DNA of 64,000 nt, taken from contig NZ_FOTE01000002.1 in NCBI RefSeq assembly GCF_900114475.1, positions 62,001 to 126,000 on the forward strand, read 5' to 3'. The position numbers were made by a program, and so were the translations under genes. Below the pieces are notes generated by a model, which made no database searches, had not been told where the DNA came from, and saw only the letters and a list, made by a program, of their open reading frames with translations. This stretch comes from Paenibacillus sp. 1_12 (GTDB taxonomy: Bacteria; Bacillota; Bacilli; Paenibacillales; NBRC-103111). Positions 8,344-17,435 of the stretch are shown one piece after another (positions within the stretch are counted from its first letter, which is position 1; each line of letters starts with the position of its first letter).

Positions 8344-9228
8344 TTACGGACGTTTTTGTGTATCTTTAGGTGCTTCTTTTTTTGAATCATTAGGTGCAGG
8401 TGTGACGGATTGCGTTTTTTTATCAGTTTTACTTGTATCTTTACCGGCTGCTGGCTTGGAACCCGACTTCGAAGTGTCTGCTGGAGTATCAAACGGAGCA
8501 TGGGTATCCGCTTCAAGCAGCTTGAGTACGCCTGTATTAATTTTATTCTCTTTTAGATTTGCAATATATGAATCCAAATATTTGAGCTTGTCCGGCAAAT
8601 AACCGATTACCGTAATCACTTCAAATTTGGAACGGGTATACATTTTAATGCGATCCGGATAGGATTCTGTTGGGTCAGGCTTGATTTCAGAAATATCTAC
8701 CAAATAGGACGGCTCCAAACTAGCAATAACTTGACACAGCTTGAGCTTCAGAGGGTCATTATCAGACCAGCCTGATAATATAGGCTTGTCCAGAACAAAG
8801 TTCATTTGTGTACTAATACTGACGACAGTGCCATCCGCTAAAATAGCCTGGGGTTGATTGTTTGAATCAAACTGATAGGCAACCTTTGGAAACTCATGAA
8901 TCTGTATATGAATACGTCCAGGAAAATGCTTACTTACCTCAGCTGATTCTACCATTTTTAAAGCTCTTACTTGCTTCGCGATGGTTGCAGAGGATTGTGA
9001 AAAAAAGTGGGCGCCATTTTTAATAGTAATAGCTTGTCCTACAGTTTCGGGAGCTAAAAGCTCTAGCCCTTCAATTTCGATTTTTGTTATTTTGCTTAAG
9101 GAAGATTGGAAAAATAACACGCACAGCAAGGTTATAAAAAACAGGATCAAAAATATCAGCAGCTTTTTGCTGCCCCGGCCCCGCGCCTTGGGCTTTGGGA
9201 TGACAGGCAATCTATCTTCTGCTTGCAA
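8344..9228 (-). CDS. divIB: Cell division protein DivIB/FtsQ
   Basis: DivIB stabilises FtsL and DivIC in the divisome. I place the start at TTG 9228, seven bases after AGGAGG, giving 294 residues. The longer frame to 9369 would run through a dispersed repeat and lacks a ribosome site. Residues 1-22 form a basic cytoplasmic segment (KPKARGRGSKK), a single membrane helix spans about 23-42, and the POTRA domain begins with ITKIEIEGLELL. The DivIB beta domain follows. The last 50 or so residues are rich in Lys, Thr, Asp and Pro and are probably disordered outside the membrane; this tail makes it somewhat longer than the 263-residue Bacillus subtilis protein. Confidence 0.95.
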   Translation of the reverse strand: MQAEDRLPVIPKPKARGRGSKKLLIFLILFFITLLCVLFFQSSLSKITKIEIEGLELLAPETVGQAITIKNGAHFFSQSSATIAKQVRALKMVESAEVSKHFPGRIHIQIHEFPKVAYQFDSNNQPQAILADGTVVSISTQMNFVLDKPILSGWSDNDPLKLKLCQVIASLEPSYLVDISEIKPDPTESYPDRIKMYTRSKFEVITVIGYLPDKLKYLDSYIANLKENKINTGVLKLLEADTHAPFDTPADTSKSGSKPAAGKDTSKTDKKTQSVTPAPNDSKKEAPKDTQKRP

Positions 9229-9244
9229 AGGGTAACCTCCTAAA

Positions 9245-9346
9245 AGTTTTCCCTCAGGAAAACTAACTTCGTAAGCATATTCTTTGACCTTCTTATAGAA
9301 AGCCTTCTTCGTAAGCATGTACTTTGGCTTTCCTAAGGAAAACCTA
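9245..9346 (-). repeat. Dispersed repeat family 2 (pre-Shine-Dalgarno hairpin element), two units before divIB
   Basis: On the minus strand ATGCTTACGAAG is followed by a hairpin AGTTTTCC-TGAG-GGAAAACT (9245-9264), which ends three bases before the AGGAGG of divIB. A second, weaker unit lies at 9307-9346 with another CTTACGAAG core and a TTTCC/GGAAA hairpin. The same element precedes rsmH and the DUF47 gene. Confidence 0.8.
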
Positions 9347-9452
9347 ACTTTGAGAGGACAAGTCTTCACTATGTAAACCGCCGAACATCTCCGTCCAGTT
9401 AATAGAGGAAGAATATTTCAGCGGCAATGGTCATAATTATCATAGACAGTTA

Positions 9453-10724
9453 TTATTCCGTTGGTACAGGTGTTGTTCGTAAAATGTTGGCGCCAAGAGA
9501 ACTCAGCATATGCTCAATCCGATCATAGCCCCGATCAATATGATGAATTTGTTCGATGATGGTAGTGCCATGAGCTGCAAGGCCTGCAATAACCAATGCT
9601 GCTCCGGCCCGTAAATCAGTAGCTTCTACTGTAGCTCCGTATAGTCTCGGTACGCCCCGAATAAATGCTGAATTCCAATCAACTCGAATGTCAGCTCCCA
9701 TGCGAGCAAGCTCAGCCACATGCTTGAACCTTCCCTCAAATACGGTTTCCTTGAGGATACTTAAACCATCTGCTAATGAAAGCAGCACCATAATCTGAGA
9801 TTGTAAATCCGTTGGAAATGCAGGATAGGGAGATGTTATAATCCGCTCTATCGATTTGGATCTTGCCAGACAGCTTACGTTCATTATATCACCGTTAATT
9901 GTGATTTGAACACCTGCACGCTTTAGTACGTGTATGGCTGATGTTAAATGTGCAGGACACACATTCTCCAGTGTGATGTTTCCCCGTGTGACAGCAGCAG
10001 CTATCATAAGAGTTCCCGCTACGATTCGATCGGGGATAATACGATAAGTACATGGGGTCAGCTTGGATACCCCTTCAATCGTGATCGTGTCGGTACCAGC
10101 GCCAATAATTTGGGCACCCATGGCGTTCAGGAAATTTTGCAAGTCCTGAATCTCCGGTTCTCTTGCCGCATTGGAGATGGTCGTCATGCCCTTGGCCATA
10201 GCCGCAGCCATCATAATGTTTTCTGTTGCTCCCACACTCGGGAAATCGAGTACGATCTCAGCACCTATTAACTCTTTTGCCGTACAAATAATAGTATTCC
10301 CGCCAGTTTCCTCAATCGTTGCTCCTAAAGCGGCAAGTCCTCGCAGGTGTAAATCTATTTTTCTTTCTCCAATGGCGCATCCACCTGGTTGATAGACTTG
10401 AACACGACCAAAGCGTGCCAATAAAGGGCCCATCAAAAAAATCGAAGATCTCATCTGGCTCATCTGGCTTTCCGGGATGTGATAGGATTGTGCTGTGGAT
10501 GTATTTACGGTTACCGTATCACCTTGATGCTCCGTACGACAGCCCAGGGCGCGAAGAATATTCAGCATAACCTGAATATCTGACAAATCGGGCACGTTCA
10601 AAATGTGAAACGTTCCTTCTGCCATCATGCCTGCTGCTAATATGGGCAGCGCCGCATTTTTCGCACCATGAATTTTGATGGCTCCCGATAGAGGTCTCCC
10701 ACCTTCGATAACCAACTTTTCCAA
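9453..10724 (-). CDS. murA: UDP-N-acetylglucosamine 1-carboxyvinyltransferase MurA
   Basis: MurA transfers enolpyruvate from PEP to UDP-GlcNAc, the first committed step of peptidoglycan synthesis in the cytoplasm. The 423-residue protein carries the substrate pair Lys22-Asn23 (GAKNAALP) and the loop PGGCAIGERKIDLH with the catalytic and fosfomycin-target Cys116. The start is TTG at 10724 with GGAGG seven bases upstream. It sits 15 bases after murB. In Bacillus subtilis murAA is outside the dcw cluster, so its place between murB and divIB is a feature of this lineage. Whether a second murA exists elsewhere cannot be told from the window. Confidence 0.98.
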   Translation of the reverse strand: MEKLVIEGGRPLSGAIKIHGAKNAALPILAAGMMAEGTFHILNVPDLSDIQVMLNILRALGCRTEHQGDTVTVNTSTAQSYHIPESQMSQMRSSIFLMGPLLARFGRVQVYQPGGCAIGERKIDLHLRGLAALGATIEETGGNTIICTAKELIGAEIVLDFPSVGATENIMMAAAMAKGMTTISNAAREPEIQDLQNFLNAMGAQIIGAGTDTITIEGVSKLTPCTYRIIPDRIVAGTLMIAAAVTRGNITLENVCPAHLTSAIHVLKRAGVQITINGDIMNVSCLARSKSIERIITSPYPAFPTDLQSQIMVLLSLADGLSILKETVFEGRFKHVAELARMGADIRVDWNSAFIRGVPRLYGATVEATDLRAGAALVIAGLAAHGTTIIEQIHHIDRGYDRIEHMLSSLGANILRTTPVPTE

Positions 10725-10739
10725 AGTCCCACCTCCGAT

Positions 10740-11645
10740 TTACCGCTCCCCCACCACCAAAACCTCAGTAACCAGCTTAACGCCATAAGCTTCCATGACG
10801 CAGTGCTGAACATGTTCGATGAGGGTGAGCACGTCATGAGCTGTCGCTTGCCCCGTGTTGACAATGAAATTGGCATGCAGTGGTGAAACCTCGGCTCCAC
10901 CAATCTTGAATCCTTTTAGACCCGCCTCTTCAATCAAACGCGCCGCAAATTGCTCAGGAGGGTTACGAAACACGCTGCCCGCGCATGGCAATTGCAACGG
11001 TTGTGTACGTAAACGGCGTTCCTTGTAGGATGCCAGCACCCCCGCAATCTCCTTGCGGTCCCCTGACTTCAACCCAAATACCGCTTCTATTACAATACCC
11101 GGCTGATGATGTAAGAGTGAGTGTCGATAGGTGTATTCAAAATCGGCTTTCTGCATGGTGACCAGCTCTCCTGTCGAAAGCAGCACTTCAGCTCGTAAAA
11201 GTATGCGTGACACATCAGATCCGTGAGCTCCGGCGTTCATGTAGATGGCGCCTCCCACTGTCCCTGGTATGCCTCCAGCGAACTCCAACCCGGTCAATCC
11301 TTCCTTGCCGGCCATGACGGATAGCTTGATAAACGAATAAGCCGCTCCGGCAAATACCGTGTCGCCCTCAAAGCGCAATGTCTCAAGAGCCGGACCCAGT
11401 TTAATGACAATGCCGCGAATCCCTTTATCGGCAATCAACACATTGGAGCCACGACCGAGCACTGTCCAGGGTACTTGGTTGACATGGAGCAGCTTAACAG
11501 CATCAATAAGCTGCTCTCGGTTGCCCGGAATGAGCAGGATATCGGCTGGCCCGCCAATTTTCCAAGTGGTATGAGGGGCGAGGGGCTCGTTCAATAAACA
11601 TTTACCGAACGCTCCGCCTTGCAATTGTGAAATGACCTGTTGCAT
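10740..11645 (-). CDS. murB: UDP-N-acetylenolpyruvoylglucosamine reductase MurB
   Basis: MurB is the FAD enzyme that reduces the MurA product to UDP-MurNAc with NADPH. I start it at ATG 11645, seven bases after AAGGAGG, giving 301 residues, close to the 303 of Bacillus subtilis. The longer frame adds 27 residues with no support. FAD-binding motifs include TTWKIGGPAD, GRGSNVLI and GIPGTVGGAIYMNAGAHG. SVFRNP holds the catalytic serine that protonates the enol, and a Glu near the C-terminus completes the site. The lack of a long Tyr loop makes it a type II MurB. It is coupled to murA downstream. Confidence 0.98.
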   Translation of the reverse strand: MQQVISQLQGGAFGKCLLNEPLAPHTTWKIGGPADILLIPGNREQLIDAVKLLHVNQVPWTVLGRGSNVLIADKGIRGIVIKLGPALETLRFEGDTVFAGAAYSFIKLSVMAGKEGLTGLEFAGGIPGTVGGAIYMNAGAHGSDVSRILLRAEVLLSTGELVTMQKADFEYTYRHSLLHHQPGIVIEAVFGLKSGDRKEIAGVLASYKERRLRTQPLQLPCAGSVFRNPPEQFAARLIEEAGLKGFKIGGAEVSPLHANFIVNTGQATAHDVLTLIEHVQHCVMEAYGVKLVTEVLVVGER

Positions 11646-11843
11646 GGGAAAACCTCCTTCACAGAACTCCGGGCTTCGCGGGTACCAGCTAGCTGCCGCA
11701 ATCGCAAAGAACAATTCAGTAAGCACCTTTGAACTTTATTTAGGCTTGCGCTAGCTGTTTGCCGCTTCACCGAGTGTCTGTCACGGTTATAGTGTAGTTT
11801 ATGTAAGATCGGATAGAGTGTGACAAATGCCCAGATCGTTTTG

Positions 11844-12917
11844 TCAATCTGCAGCATTGGCGGCCTTCTTGATGAGTTTGATAATAGCGTCAGTACCGTT
11901 AATATGCTTCGCTTCTTTAGCTTTTTCTATATACTTCTCCTGGTTCGTTTCGAGAAGCTCAATGCTCTGGATTAATGATTCTGCAGTTAATTGCTCTTCA
12001 AACAGTATTTCTCCGTAGCCCATAGATTGAAACGAGCCTGCATTCAAAATTTGATCTCCACGGCTTGCTTGTTTCGTCAATGGAATGAGCAGCATTGGCT
12101 TTTCCAAAGCTAAAAATTCAAAAATCGAGGTAGCTCCAGCTCTGGATACGACTAAATTCGTCATTGCAAGCACGTCAGGCAGTTCTTCATTCAGATACTC
12201 AAATTGCCTGTATCCTCTACGCCCCAGATAAGCGTCATCCACATGGCCTTTGCCGCACAGATGTACGATCTGATAGCTCTGAAGCAGTACATCCAGCGCT
12301 GAACGCACAACACTATTGATTCTCTGGGCTCCAAGGCTTCCGCCCATCACCAGAAGGATCGGTTTTTGTTGATGAAAGTCACAAAGCTGTAGTCCCTTCA
12401 TCGGATTACCTCGTAAAATATGATCACGAATCGGTAAACCCGTACAAATTGCTTTGTTGCCTTTAATATGTTGAAGAGACTCTGGGAACGTCACGCAGAC
12501 CTGATCAGCAAAAGGAAGCGAAATCTTGTTGGCAAGGCCAGGTGTCATATCCGACTCGTGGATAATAATGGGTATTCGGTTCAGCCTACTGGCCAAGATG
12601 ACCGGAACGGAAACGAATCCACCTTTGGAGAAAACAACATCGGGTTTGAGCTTGCGTAAAAGCTTATAAGCTTGACCTATTCCGCGAATCACATTAAACG
12701 GGTCCTTCATATTTTTCAAATCAAAATATCTTCGCAGCTTGCCAGAAGCGATCGGATGAAAAGGGATTCCCTCTTGACCGATAATGTCCCGCTCAATGCC
12801 CTGCTGTGAACCAATATATTGAATATCCCAGCCCTGCAGCTTCAGCTTGGCGATAATAGCCAAATTGGGCGTCACATGGCCAGCTGAGCCGCCTCCGGTG
12901 AATACAATTTTTTTCAT
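11844..12917 (-). CDS. murG: Lipid II synthase MurG
   Basis: MurG is the peripheral membrane GT28 glycosyltransferase that adds GlcNAc to lipid I. The 357-residue protein begins with the glycine-rich loop GGGSAGH at 8-14, has the [12 protein letters not shown] segment in the N-domain, and the donor-binding [10 protein letters not shown] and [10 protein letters not shown] motifs in the C-domain. It follows spoVE by ten bases. A gap of 198 bases without a recognisable gene separates its stop from murB. Confidence 0.98.
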   Translation of the reverse strand: MKKIVFTGGGSAGHVTPNLAIIAKLKLQGWDIQYIGSQQGIERDIIGQEGIPFHPIASGKLRRYFDLKNMKDPFNVIRGIGQAYKLLRKLKPDVVFSKGGFVSVPVILASRLNRIPIIIHESDMTPGLANKISLPFADQVCVTFPESLQHIKGNKAICTGLPIRDHILRGNPMKGLQLCDFHQQKPILLVMGGSLGAQRINSVVRSALDVLLQSYQIVHLCGKGHVDDAYLGRRGYRQFEYLNEELPDVLAMTNLVVSRAGATSIFEFLALEKPMLLIPLTKQASRGDQILNAGSFQSMGYGEILFEEQLTAESLIQSIELLETNQEKYIEKAKEAKHINGTDAIIKLIKKAANAAD

Positions 12918-12927
12918 ATGCTTTCAC

Positions 12928-14025
12928 TCACCTCGCGTAGCGGGAAATATTAAGTAAGATACCAATGGAGGTCAGCATCAGCGTCAAAGACGAGCCTCCG
13001 GCACTAATCAACGGCAAGGTAATACCCGTTACTGGGAACATCCCTATCACAACGCCAATGTTGATAATCACCTGGACGGCAATCATTCCAACGATGCCTG
13101 TTGCAAGCAAGCTTCCAAACATATCCGGTGCTGTAATCGCAGTACGCATACCTCGCCATAGAAGCAGCAGAAACAGGATCAGCACACAGCCACCACCTAT
13201 GAAACCAAGCTCCTCAGCAATAATCGAAAAAATAAAATCGGTCTGCGGCTCAGGTAAGTAGCTATATTTCTGCCTACTCATACCAAGCCCCAGGCCCACA
13301 AAGCCTCCAGGTCCTATGGCATATAACGATTGAATCGCCTGGTAACCTGCCCCGAGCGGATCCGCCCACGGATCCAGAAAAGCTGTAATCCGCTGCAGGC
13401 GATAAGGAGCGGCGATAATGAGTCCAATAAAGCCAACTAATCCAGCCAACCCGAGATAAGATAAATGCAGCAAACGGGCACCTGACGCATAAATAATGAG
13501 CAAGGCTGCGCCCATCAGCACGACTCCGGTTCCAAGATCCGGCTGCAGCATAATGAGCCCAAACGCCAGTCCGACCAAGCCGAGGGGGGGCAAGAGCCCT
13601 TCCGTGAACAAGGCAATCTTGTTTTGCCGATCGGTCAACAGCTTGGACAAGTATAAAATCATACCCATTTTCATAAACTCTGAAGGCTGAATGCCAAAGG
13701 AGCCTATCCCAAGCCAGCTTCGTGCGCCTCCCCGAACAACACCGACTCCGGGTATTAATACAGCTGCCAGCATCACAAAACAAATAATCAAAATAAGTCG
13801 GGCATGCTTTTTCCACAGTCCGTATTCAACGTTCATTGTGAAGAGCATCGCCACAATACCAAGAACAGCGAACAGCAGCTGTCTTTTCAAATAATAGTAC
13901 CAATCCCCAAATTCATGAAATGCCAGCACAGCGCTGGCACTGTAAACCATTACCACGCCAATCGTCAATAGAATCAACGTGCACATAAGCATCAGCAAAT
14001 CCGGAGCAGAACGCGATTTCACCAT
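12928..14025 (-). CDS. spoVE: SEDS glycosyltransferase SpoVE (FtsW/RodA family)
   Basis: The 365-residue polytopic protein has about ten membrane helices and the SEDS signatures VYSASAV, PSEFMK, PDLGTG, PEPQTDFIF and a C-terminal GGSS. Overall it follows Bacillus SpoVE more closely than FtsW in the parts I can compare (SRQKYSYLPEPQTDFIF, LLNISRYAR). SEDS proteins polymerise glycan from lipid II, here for the spore cortex and perhaps also the septum. The ATG at 14025 follows GAGGTGG at a good distance; an in-frame GTG nine bases upstream lies inside that ribosome site. It stands between murD and murG, as in Bacillus subtilis. Confidence 0.95.
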   Translation of the reverse strand: MVKSRSAPDLLMLMCTLILLTIGVVMVYSASAVLAFHEFGDWYYYLKRQLLFAVLGIVAMLFTMNVEYGLWKKHARLILIICFVMLAAVLIPGVGVVRGGARSWLGIGSFGIQPSEFMKMGMILYLSKLLTDRQNKIALFTEGLLPPLGLVGLAFGLIMLQPDLGTGVVLMGAALLIIYASGARLLHLSYLGLAGLVGFIGLIIAAPYRLQRITAFLDPWADPLGAGYQAIQSLYAIGPGGFVGLGLGMSRQKYSYLPEPQTDFIFSIIAEELGFIGGGCVLILFLLLLWRGMRTAITAPDMFGSLLATGIVGMIAVQVIINIGVVIGMFPVTGITLPLISAGGSSLTLMLTSIGILLNISRYAR

Positions 14026-14080
14026 AAGCGCCACCTCTTACCGAGTAAAATGGTAGGGTAGGCTTGTATACCACCCTACT

Positions 14081-15529
14081 TTACAGGGTATGCACAGACT
14101 GCTTAAACATGCTTCCTCGCTCTTCATAGGAAGTAAACATGTCCCAGCTAGCACATGCCGGTGATAACAGCACCACATCTCCTGGCTTCGCCATGGCAGC
14201 AGCCTCACGTACGGCTTCTGCTATAGTGTCCTTCGCTTGCTTGTCAGTATCGACTATTTTTATCTTGCTCATGCCTGCCATTTTGGCAATCTCCACAATT
14301 TTATACTTCGTTTCCCCGATTGCTACCAATCCTTTAACTCGATCCTGAAAAACCGGAAGCAGCTCCATATAATCAGAGCCCCTATCCAACCCACCAGCAA
14401 TTAGAATGACGTCTTGCTCAAAGGATTCAATGGTTGCGATCGTAGCTGTGGCATTCGTCGCCTTCGAATTGTTATAATACTGCACTTCATTGTAGGTCGC
14501 AACATACTCCAGACGATGCTCCACACCGCGAAAATCCCTAAGCTCACCTTCAATAACAGCAAACGGCACACCGAGTGTCAATGCAGCGCATGAGGCGGCA
14601 AGGGCATTTTCCACATTAAAGCTTGCTGGAATGCCAATATCCTTCACCGCTATAATCGGGTGAACAATTCCATTCCGATCCCGATATACGATATGCTTGT
14701 CCCCAATTTCCGTCGATGTTGATTGCAGACTCGTCCCTGCTATTTCACCAGAAGGCCATGTCTGTACATAAACGCCATATTCCAGCTGCTCTTTTATGGA
14801 AAATGGCAGCACGGAAGCCTTAACTTCACCAATCAATCGGCGGCACGTCGGATTATCCCAATTCAGTATAGCCGTATCCTCTGAGGTCTGATTAGCAAAT
14901 AGTTTGGCTTTGGATGCAATATAATCATCCAGCGAGCCATGATAGTCGAGATGTGTCTCGTACACATTCAATAAACAAGCGATCCTCGGATGGAAATCCT
15001 GGGTACCTTTTAATTGAAAGCTGCTTAGCTCCACGACCATGTGGTTATCCGGTCCTGCCTCAAGTGCGGCTTCAGTCAATGCACGCCCGATATTGCCTGC
15101 TACTATCGGCTTCAAACCCGCTTTCTCCAGCATCAGACCGATCCAGGTCGTAGTCGTCGTTTTACCGTTAGAGCCAGTAATACATACCATAGGTGCGGTA
15201 CATACCTGATTGGCAACCTCAACCTCGGTAACAACTTCGATTCCAAGCTGCTCAGCTTTTCTTATAGGTTCAATCGTATAAGGAATACCTGGATTTTTAA
15301 CAATCAGCTTCACATCTTTATGGACTAAGGAATCGGGGTGACCTCCACAAATAACAGAAATACCCAGAGCCGTTAATTCATCGGCCTCAGGGCACTGGTC
15401 ACGCTCTTTTTTATCATTAACAGTTACGATAGCGCCAAGCTCATGAAACAGCTTGGCAACAGCCACGCCGCTTAGCGCCAAGCCAAGAATTACTACCTGC
15501 TGATTACGATATGCCTGCGGATGCTTCAT
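14081..15529 (-). CDS. murD: UDP-N-acetylmuramoylalanine-D-glutamate ligase MurD
   Basis: MurD adds D-glutamate to UDP-MurNAc-L-alanine in an ATP-dependent cytoplasmic step. In the 482-residue protein the UDP-binding N-domain starts with VVILGLALSGVAVAK. The ATP loop GSNGKTTT lies at 119-126. The central domain carries ELSSFQLKGT and NVYETHLDYHG, and the C-domain ends with LLSPACASWDMFTSYEERG, the D-Glu-binding signature. It lies three bases after mraY and is slightly longer than the typical 450 residues. Confidence 0.98.
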   Translation of the reverse strand: MKHPQAYRNQQVVILGLALSGVAVAKLFHELGAIVTVNDKKERDQCPEADELTALGISVICGGHPDSLVHKDVKLIVKNPGIPYTIEPIRKAEQLGIEVVTEVEVANQVCTAPMVCITGSNGKTTTTTWIGLMLEKAGLKPIVAGNIGRALTEAALEAGPDNHMVVELSSFQLKGTQDFHPRIACLLNVYETHLDYHGSLDDYIASKAKLFANQTSEDTAILNWDNPTCRRLIGEVKASVLPFSIKEQLEYGVYVQTWPSGEIAGTSLQSTSTEIGDKHIVYRDRNGIVHPIIAVKDIGIPASFNVENALAASCAALTLGVPFAVIEGELRDFRGVEHRLEYVATYNEVQYYNNSKATNATATIATIESFEQDVILIAGGLDRGSDYMELLPVFQDRVKGLVAIGETKYKIVEIAKMAGMSKIKIVDTDKQAKDTIAEAVREAAAMAKPGDVVLLSPACASWDMFTSYEERGSMFKQSVHTL

Positions 15530-15532
15530 TTG

Positions 15533-16495
15533 CTACAACACCTCATTTATATAAAGTCCAATTGCCGCCAATACAATGCCAACTGTCCAAAATGTAACGA
15601 CCACCCGCCACTCCGACCAGCCAACCAGTTCAAAATGGTGATGAATCGGGCTCATTTTGAATACGCGTTTCCCTCTTGTTTTAAAAGAAACGACTTGAAT
15701 GATTACGGACAGCACCTCCACTACAAATACACCGCCGACTACAATCAACAAAATTTCCGATTTTGTCAGCACAGCCACAAGCGCTAATCCACCACCGATG
15801 CCAAGTGACCCGGAATCCCCCATGAATACTTTTGCCGGATGGGTATTGAATACTAGGAAACCCAATACCGCTCCAACCATAGCAGCGCAAAAAATCGCTA
15901 CATCAGGCAGAGTACTATTCATCGCTATAATTGCATAAGCACCAAATGCCACAGCGCTTGTTCCAGCAAGAAGCCCATCCAAACCATCGGTGAAATTCAC
16001 TGCATTGGATGTTCCCAGCATCATCACGGCCACAAATGGAAAGTAGAGCCAGCCCATGGAGATGGTATAATGAAGAAATGGAATTCGAACATCAGTGCTG
16101 AACCCCATTTGGTAAAGCAGAATACAGACAATTACCGATACAATCAGTTGTCCAAGCAGCTTTTGTCTAGCAGTCAGCCCTAACGAACGCTTCAAAATAA
16201 TTTTTATATAGTCGTCCATAAAACCAACCAATCCATACCCTAACGTGGCGACCAGCAGGATGACCATCTCCGGGCTGGTGTCAGCAAAACGCAAAACAGC
16301 TAACGAGAGCGCCAGCAAAATAATAATGCCGCCCATTGTTGGTGTCCCGGCTTTTTTCAGATGCCCCTGAGGACCATCCGTCCGAATTTGCTGACCAAAC
16401 TTCAACCTCTTTAATAAAGGTATGCATAATGGTCCTAAAATGACGGCAAGTAAAAAAGATGCCCCCAATGTAATCATGACCACGTTAAAATCCAC
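15533..16495 (-). CDS. mraY: Phospho-N-acetylmuramoyl-pentapeptide transferase MraY
   Basis: MraY moves phospho-MurNAc-pentapeptide onto undecaprenyl phosphate to form lipid I. The 320-residue membrane protein has about ten helices, the cytoplasmic loop TPTMGG, the DDYIK aspartates, NFTDGLDGL, GDSGSLGIGG and the HHHFE motif near the C-terminus. The start is GTG at 16495, eight bases from AAGGAG. Upstream lies a 940-base repeat-filled gap that separates it from murF, so it may depend on read-through or on a promoter in that gap. Confidence 0.98.
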   Translation of the reverse strand: MDFNVVMITLGASFLLAVILGPLCIPLLKRLKFGQQIRTDGPQGHLKKAGTPTMGGIIILLALSLAVLRFADTSPEMVILLVATLGYGLVGFMDDYIKIILKRSLGLTARQKLLGQLIVSVIVCILLYQMGFSTDVRIPFLHYTISMGWLYFPFVAVMMLGTSNAVNFTDGLDGLLAGTSAVAFGAYAIIAMNSTLPDVAIFCAAMVGAVLGFLVFNTHPAKVFMGDSGSLGIGGGLALVAVLTKSEILLIVVGGVFVVEVLSVIIQVVSFKTRGKRVFKMSPIHHHFELVGWSEWRVVVTFWTVGIVLAAIGLYINEVL

Positions 16496-16507
16496 AACTA
16501 TTACTCC

Positions 16508-16556
16508 TTCCCACCCTCCTTGCGGAGGGCTCCATAGGGCTTTGCCCTCTGGACAC
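16508..16556 (+). repeat. Short degenerate copy of GC-rich repeat family 3
   Basis: The stretch contains CCCTCCTTGCGGAGGGCTCC and then GGGCTTTGCCCTCTGGA, the same pattern as the full units at 16655-16912 but shorter and diverged. It overlaps the region just upstream of the mraY ribosome site. Confidence 0.65.
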
Positions 16557-16654
16557 CTTTTTTCTTAATAATACATAGAGTTGTCTCTCTTTGAACTCAC
16601 TATCTGAAAACATAGAGCTATCGCTCTTTGAACTCACTTTTTTTGCTGCCGCAT

Positions 16655-16912
16655 GGGGGCTTACCCTCCCAAACCCTCCCTACAGGGAGGGCTCCAAAGG
16701 GCCTTGCCCTCTGGACTCCCTGGTACGTGTGCGGATTTCACATTCTCGGGCCGCTTTGTTCCTATGGAACACGCTTGACTCTTGGGGGCTTACCCTCCCA
16801 AACCCTCCCTACAGGGAGGGCTCCAAAGGGCCTTGCCCTCTGGACTCCCTGGTCGTGTGCGAACTTTGCCGTTCTCGGGCCGCTTTGTTCCTGTGGAACA
16901 CGCTTGACTATT
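16655..16912 (+). repeat. Repeat family 3: two tandem 129-bp units
   Basis: Two head-to-tail units start at 16655 and 16784. Their first 70 bases are identical and each contains internal hairpins (CCCTCCC/GGGAGGG and AGGGCC/GGCCCT-like pairs). The following 59 bases share TCTCGGGCCGCTTTGTTCC and GGAACACGCTTGACT with a few changes. Apparent frames that read NPPYREGSKG across the units are low-complexity products of the repeat, not genes. Confidence 0.9.
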
Positions 16913-17435
16913 GGGGCGAGTTCGCTTGCTCGTTTGCAACCTATGTTGTATTCTTATCGCTTTCGTCCCTTCGGGACACGCTTAACTATTGGAGTTATCC
17001 TTGTTCTTAAAGCTCTAGGCTGTGATAATCTTTGTTCATATGTGCCTTTAGAAGAGTACTATGTTTATTGACCAATGTAAAGCGTATTCCGTAGGAACGA
17101 AATCGTTTATACCCACCTAATGCTCACTAACTACTTATTCAACCATTTTCAAACGCGTCCGGGCTTTCCAAGATGATCCAAACCCAAACGCCCAATCGAA
17201 CCTTAAATCCCATTCCAAGCGTGTCCCTTAGGGACGAAAGCGATCCGAGAACTCCGAAGTCTGTCTATCATCGAACCCTACATCCCATTCCAAGCGTGTC
17301 CCGCAGGGACAAAAGCGACCCGAGATCACCACAGGCCGCGTCCGATCCAGGGGAGTCCAGAGGGCCAAGCCCTTTGGAGCCCTCCCTTCAAGGGAGGGTT
17401 TGGGAGGGTTAAACGCTGGTTTGGGAGGGTTGAGC
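16913..17435. repeat. Inverted and minor copies of family 3 between mraY and murF
   Basis: A unit GTCCCTTCGGGACACGCTT (near 16965) reappears inverted as AAGCGTGTCCCTTAGGGAC (17218) and AAGCGTGTCCCGCAGGGAC (17293). An inverted copy of the main 70-bp unit runs about 17348-17413. The stretch thus mirrors 16655-16990 and could fold on itself. Between 17000 and 17160 I see nothing recognisable. No gene is supported anywhere in 16496-17435. Confidence 0.8.

Noticed and set aside
9229-9369. 47-residue N-terminal extension of DivIB
   Set aside because: It crosses a dispersed repeat and has no ribosome site, while TTG 9228 has AGGAGG at seven bases.
16591-17412. Three plus-strand open frames of 79-147 codons in the murF-mraY gap
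   Set aside because: They run through the GC-rich tandem and inverted repeats, show the same NPPYREGSKG string twice, and lack credible ribosome sites and family features.
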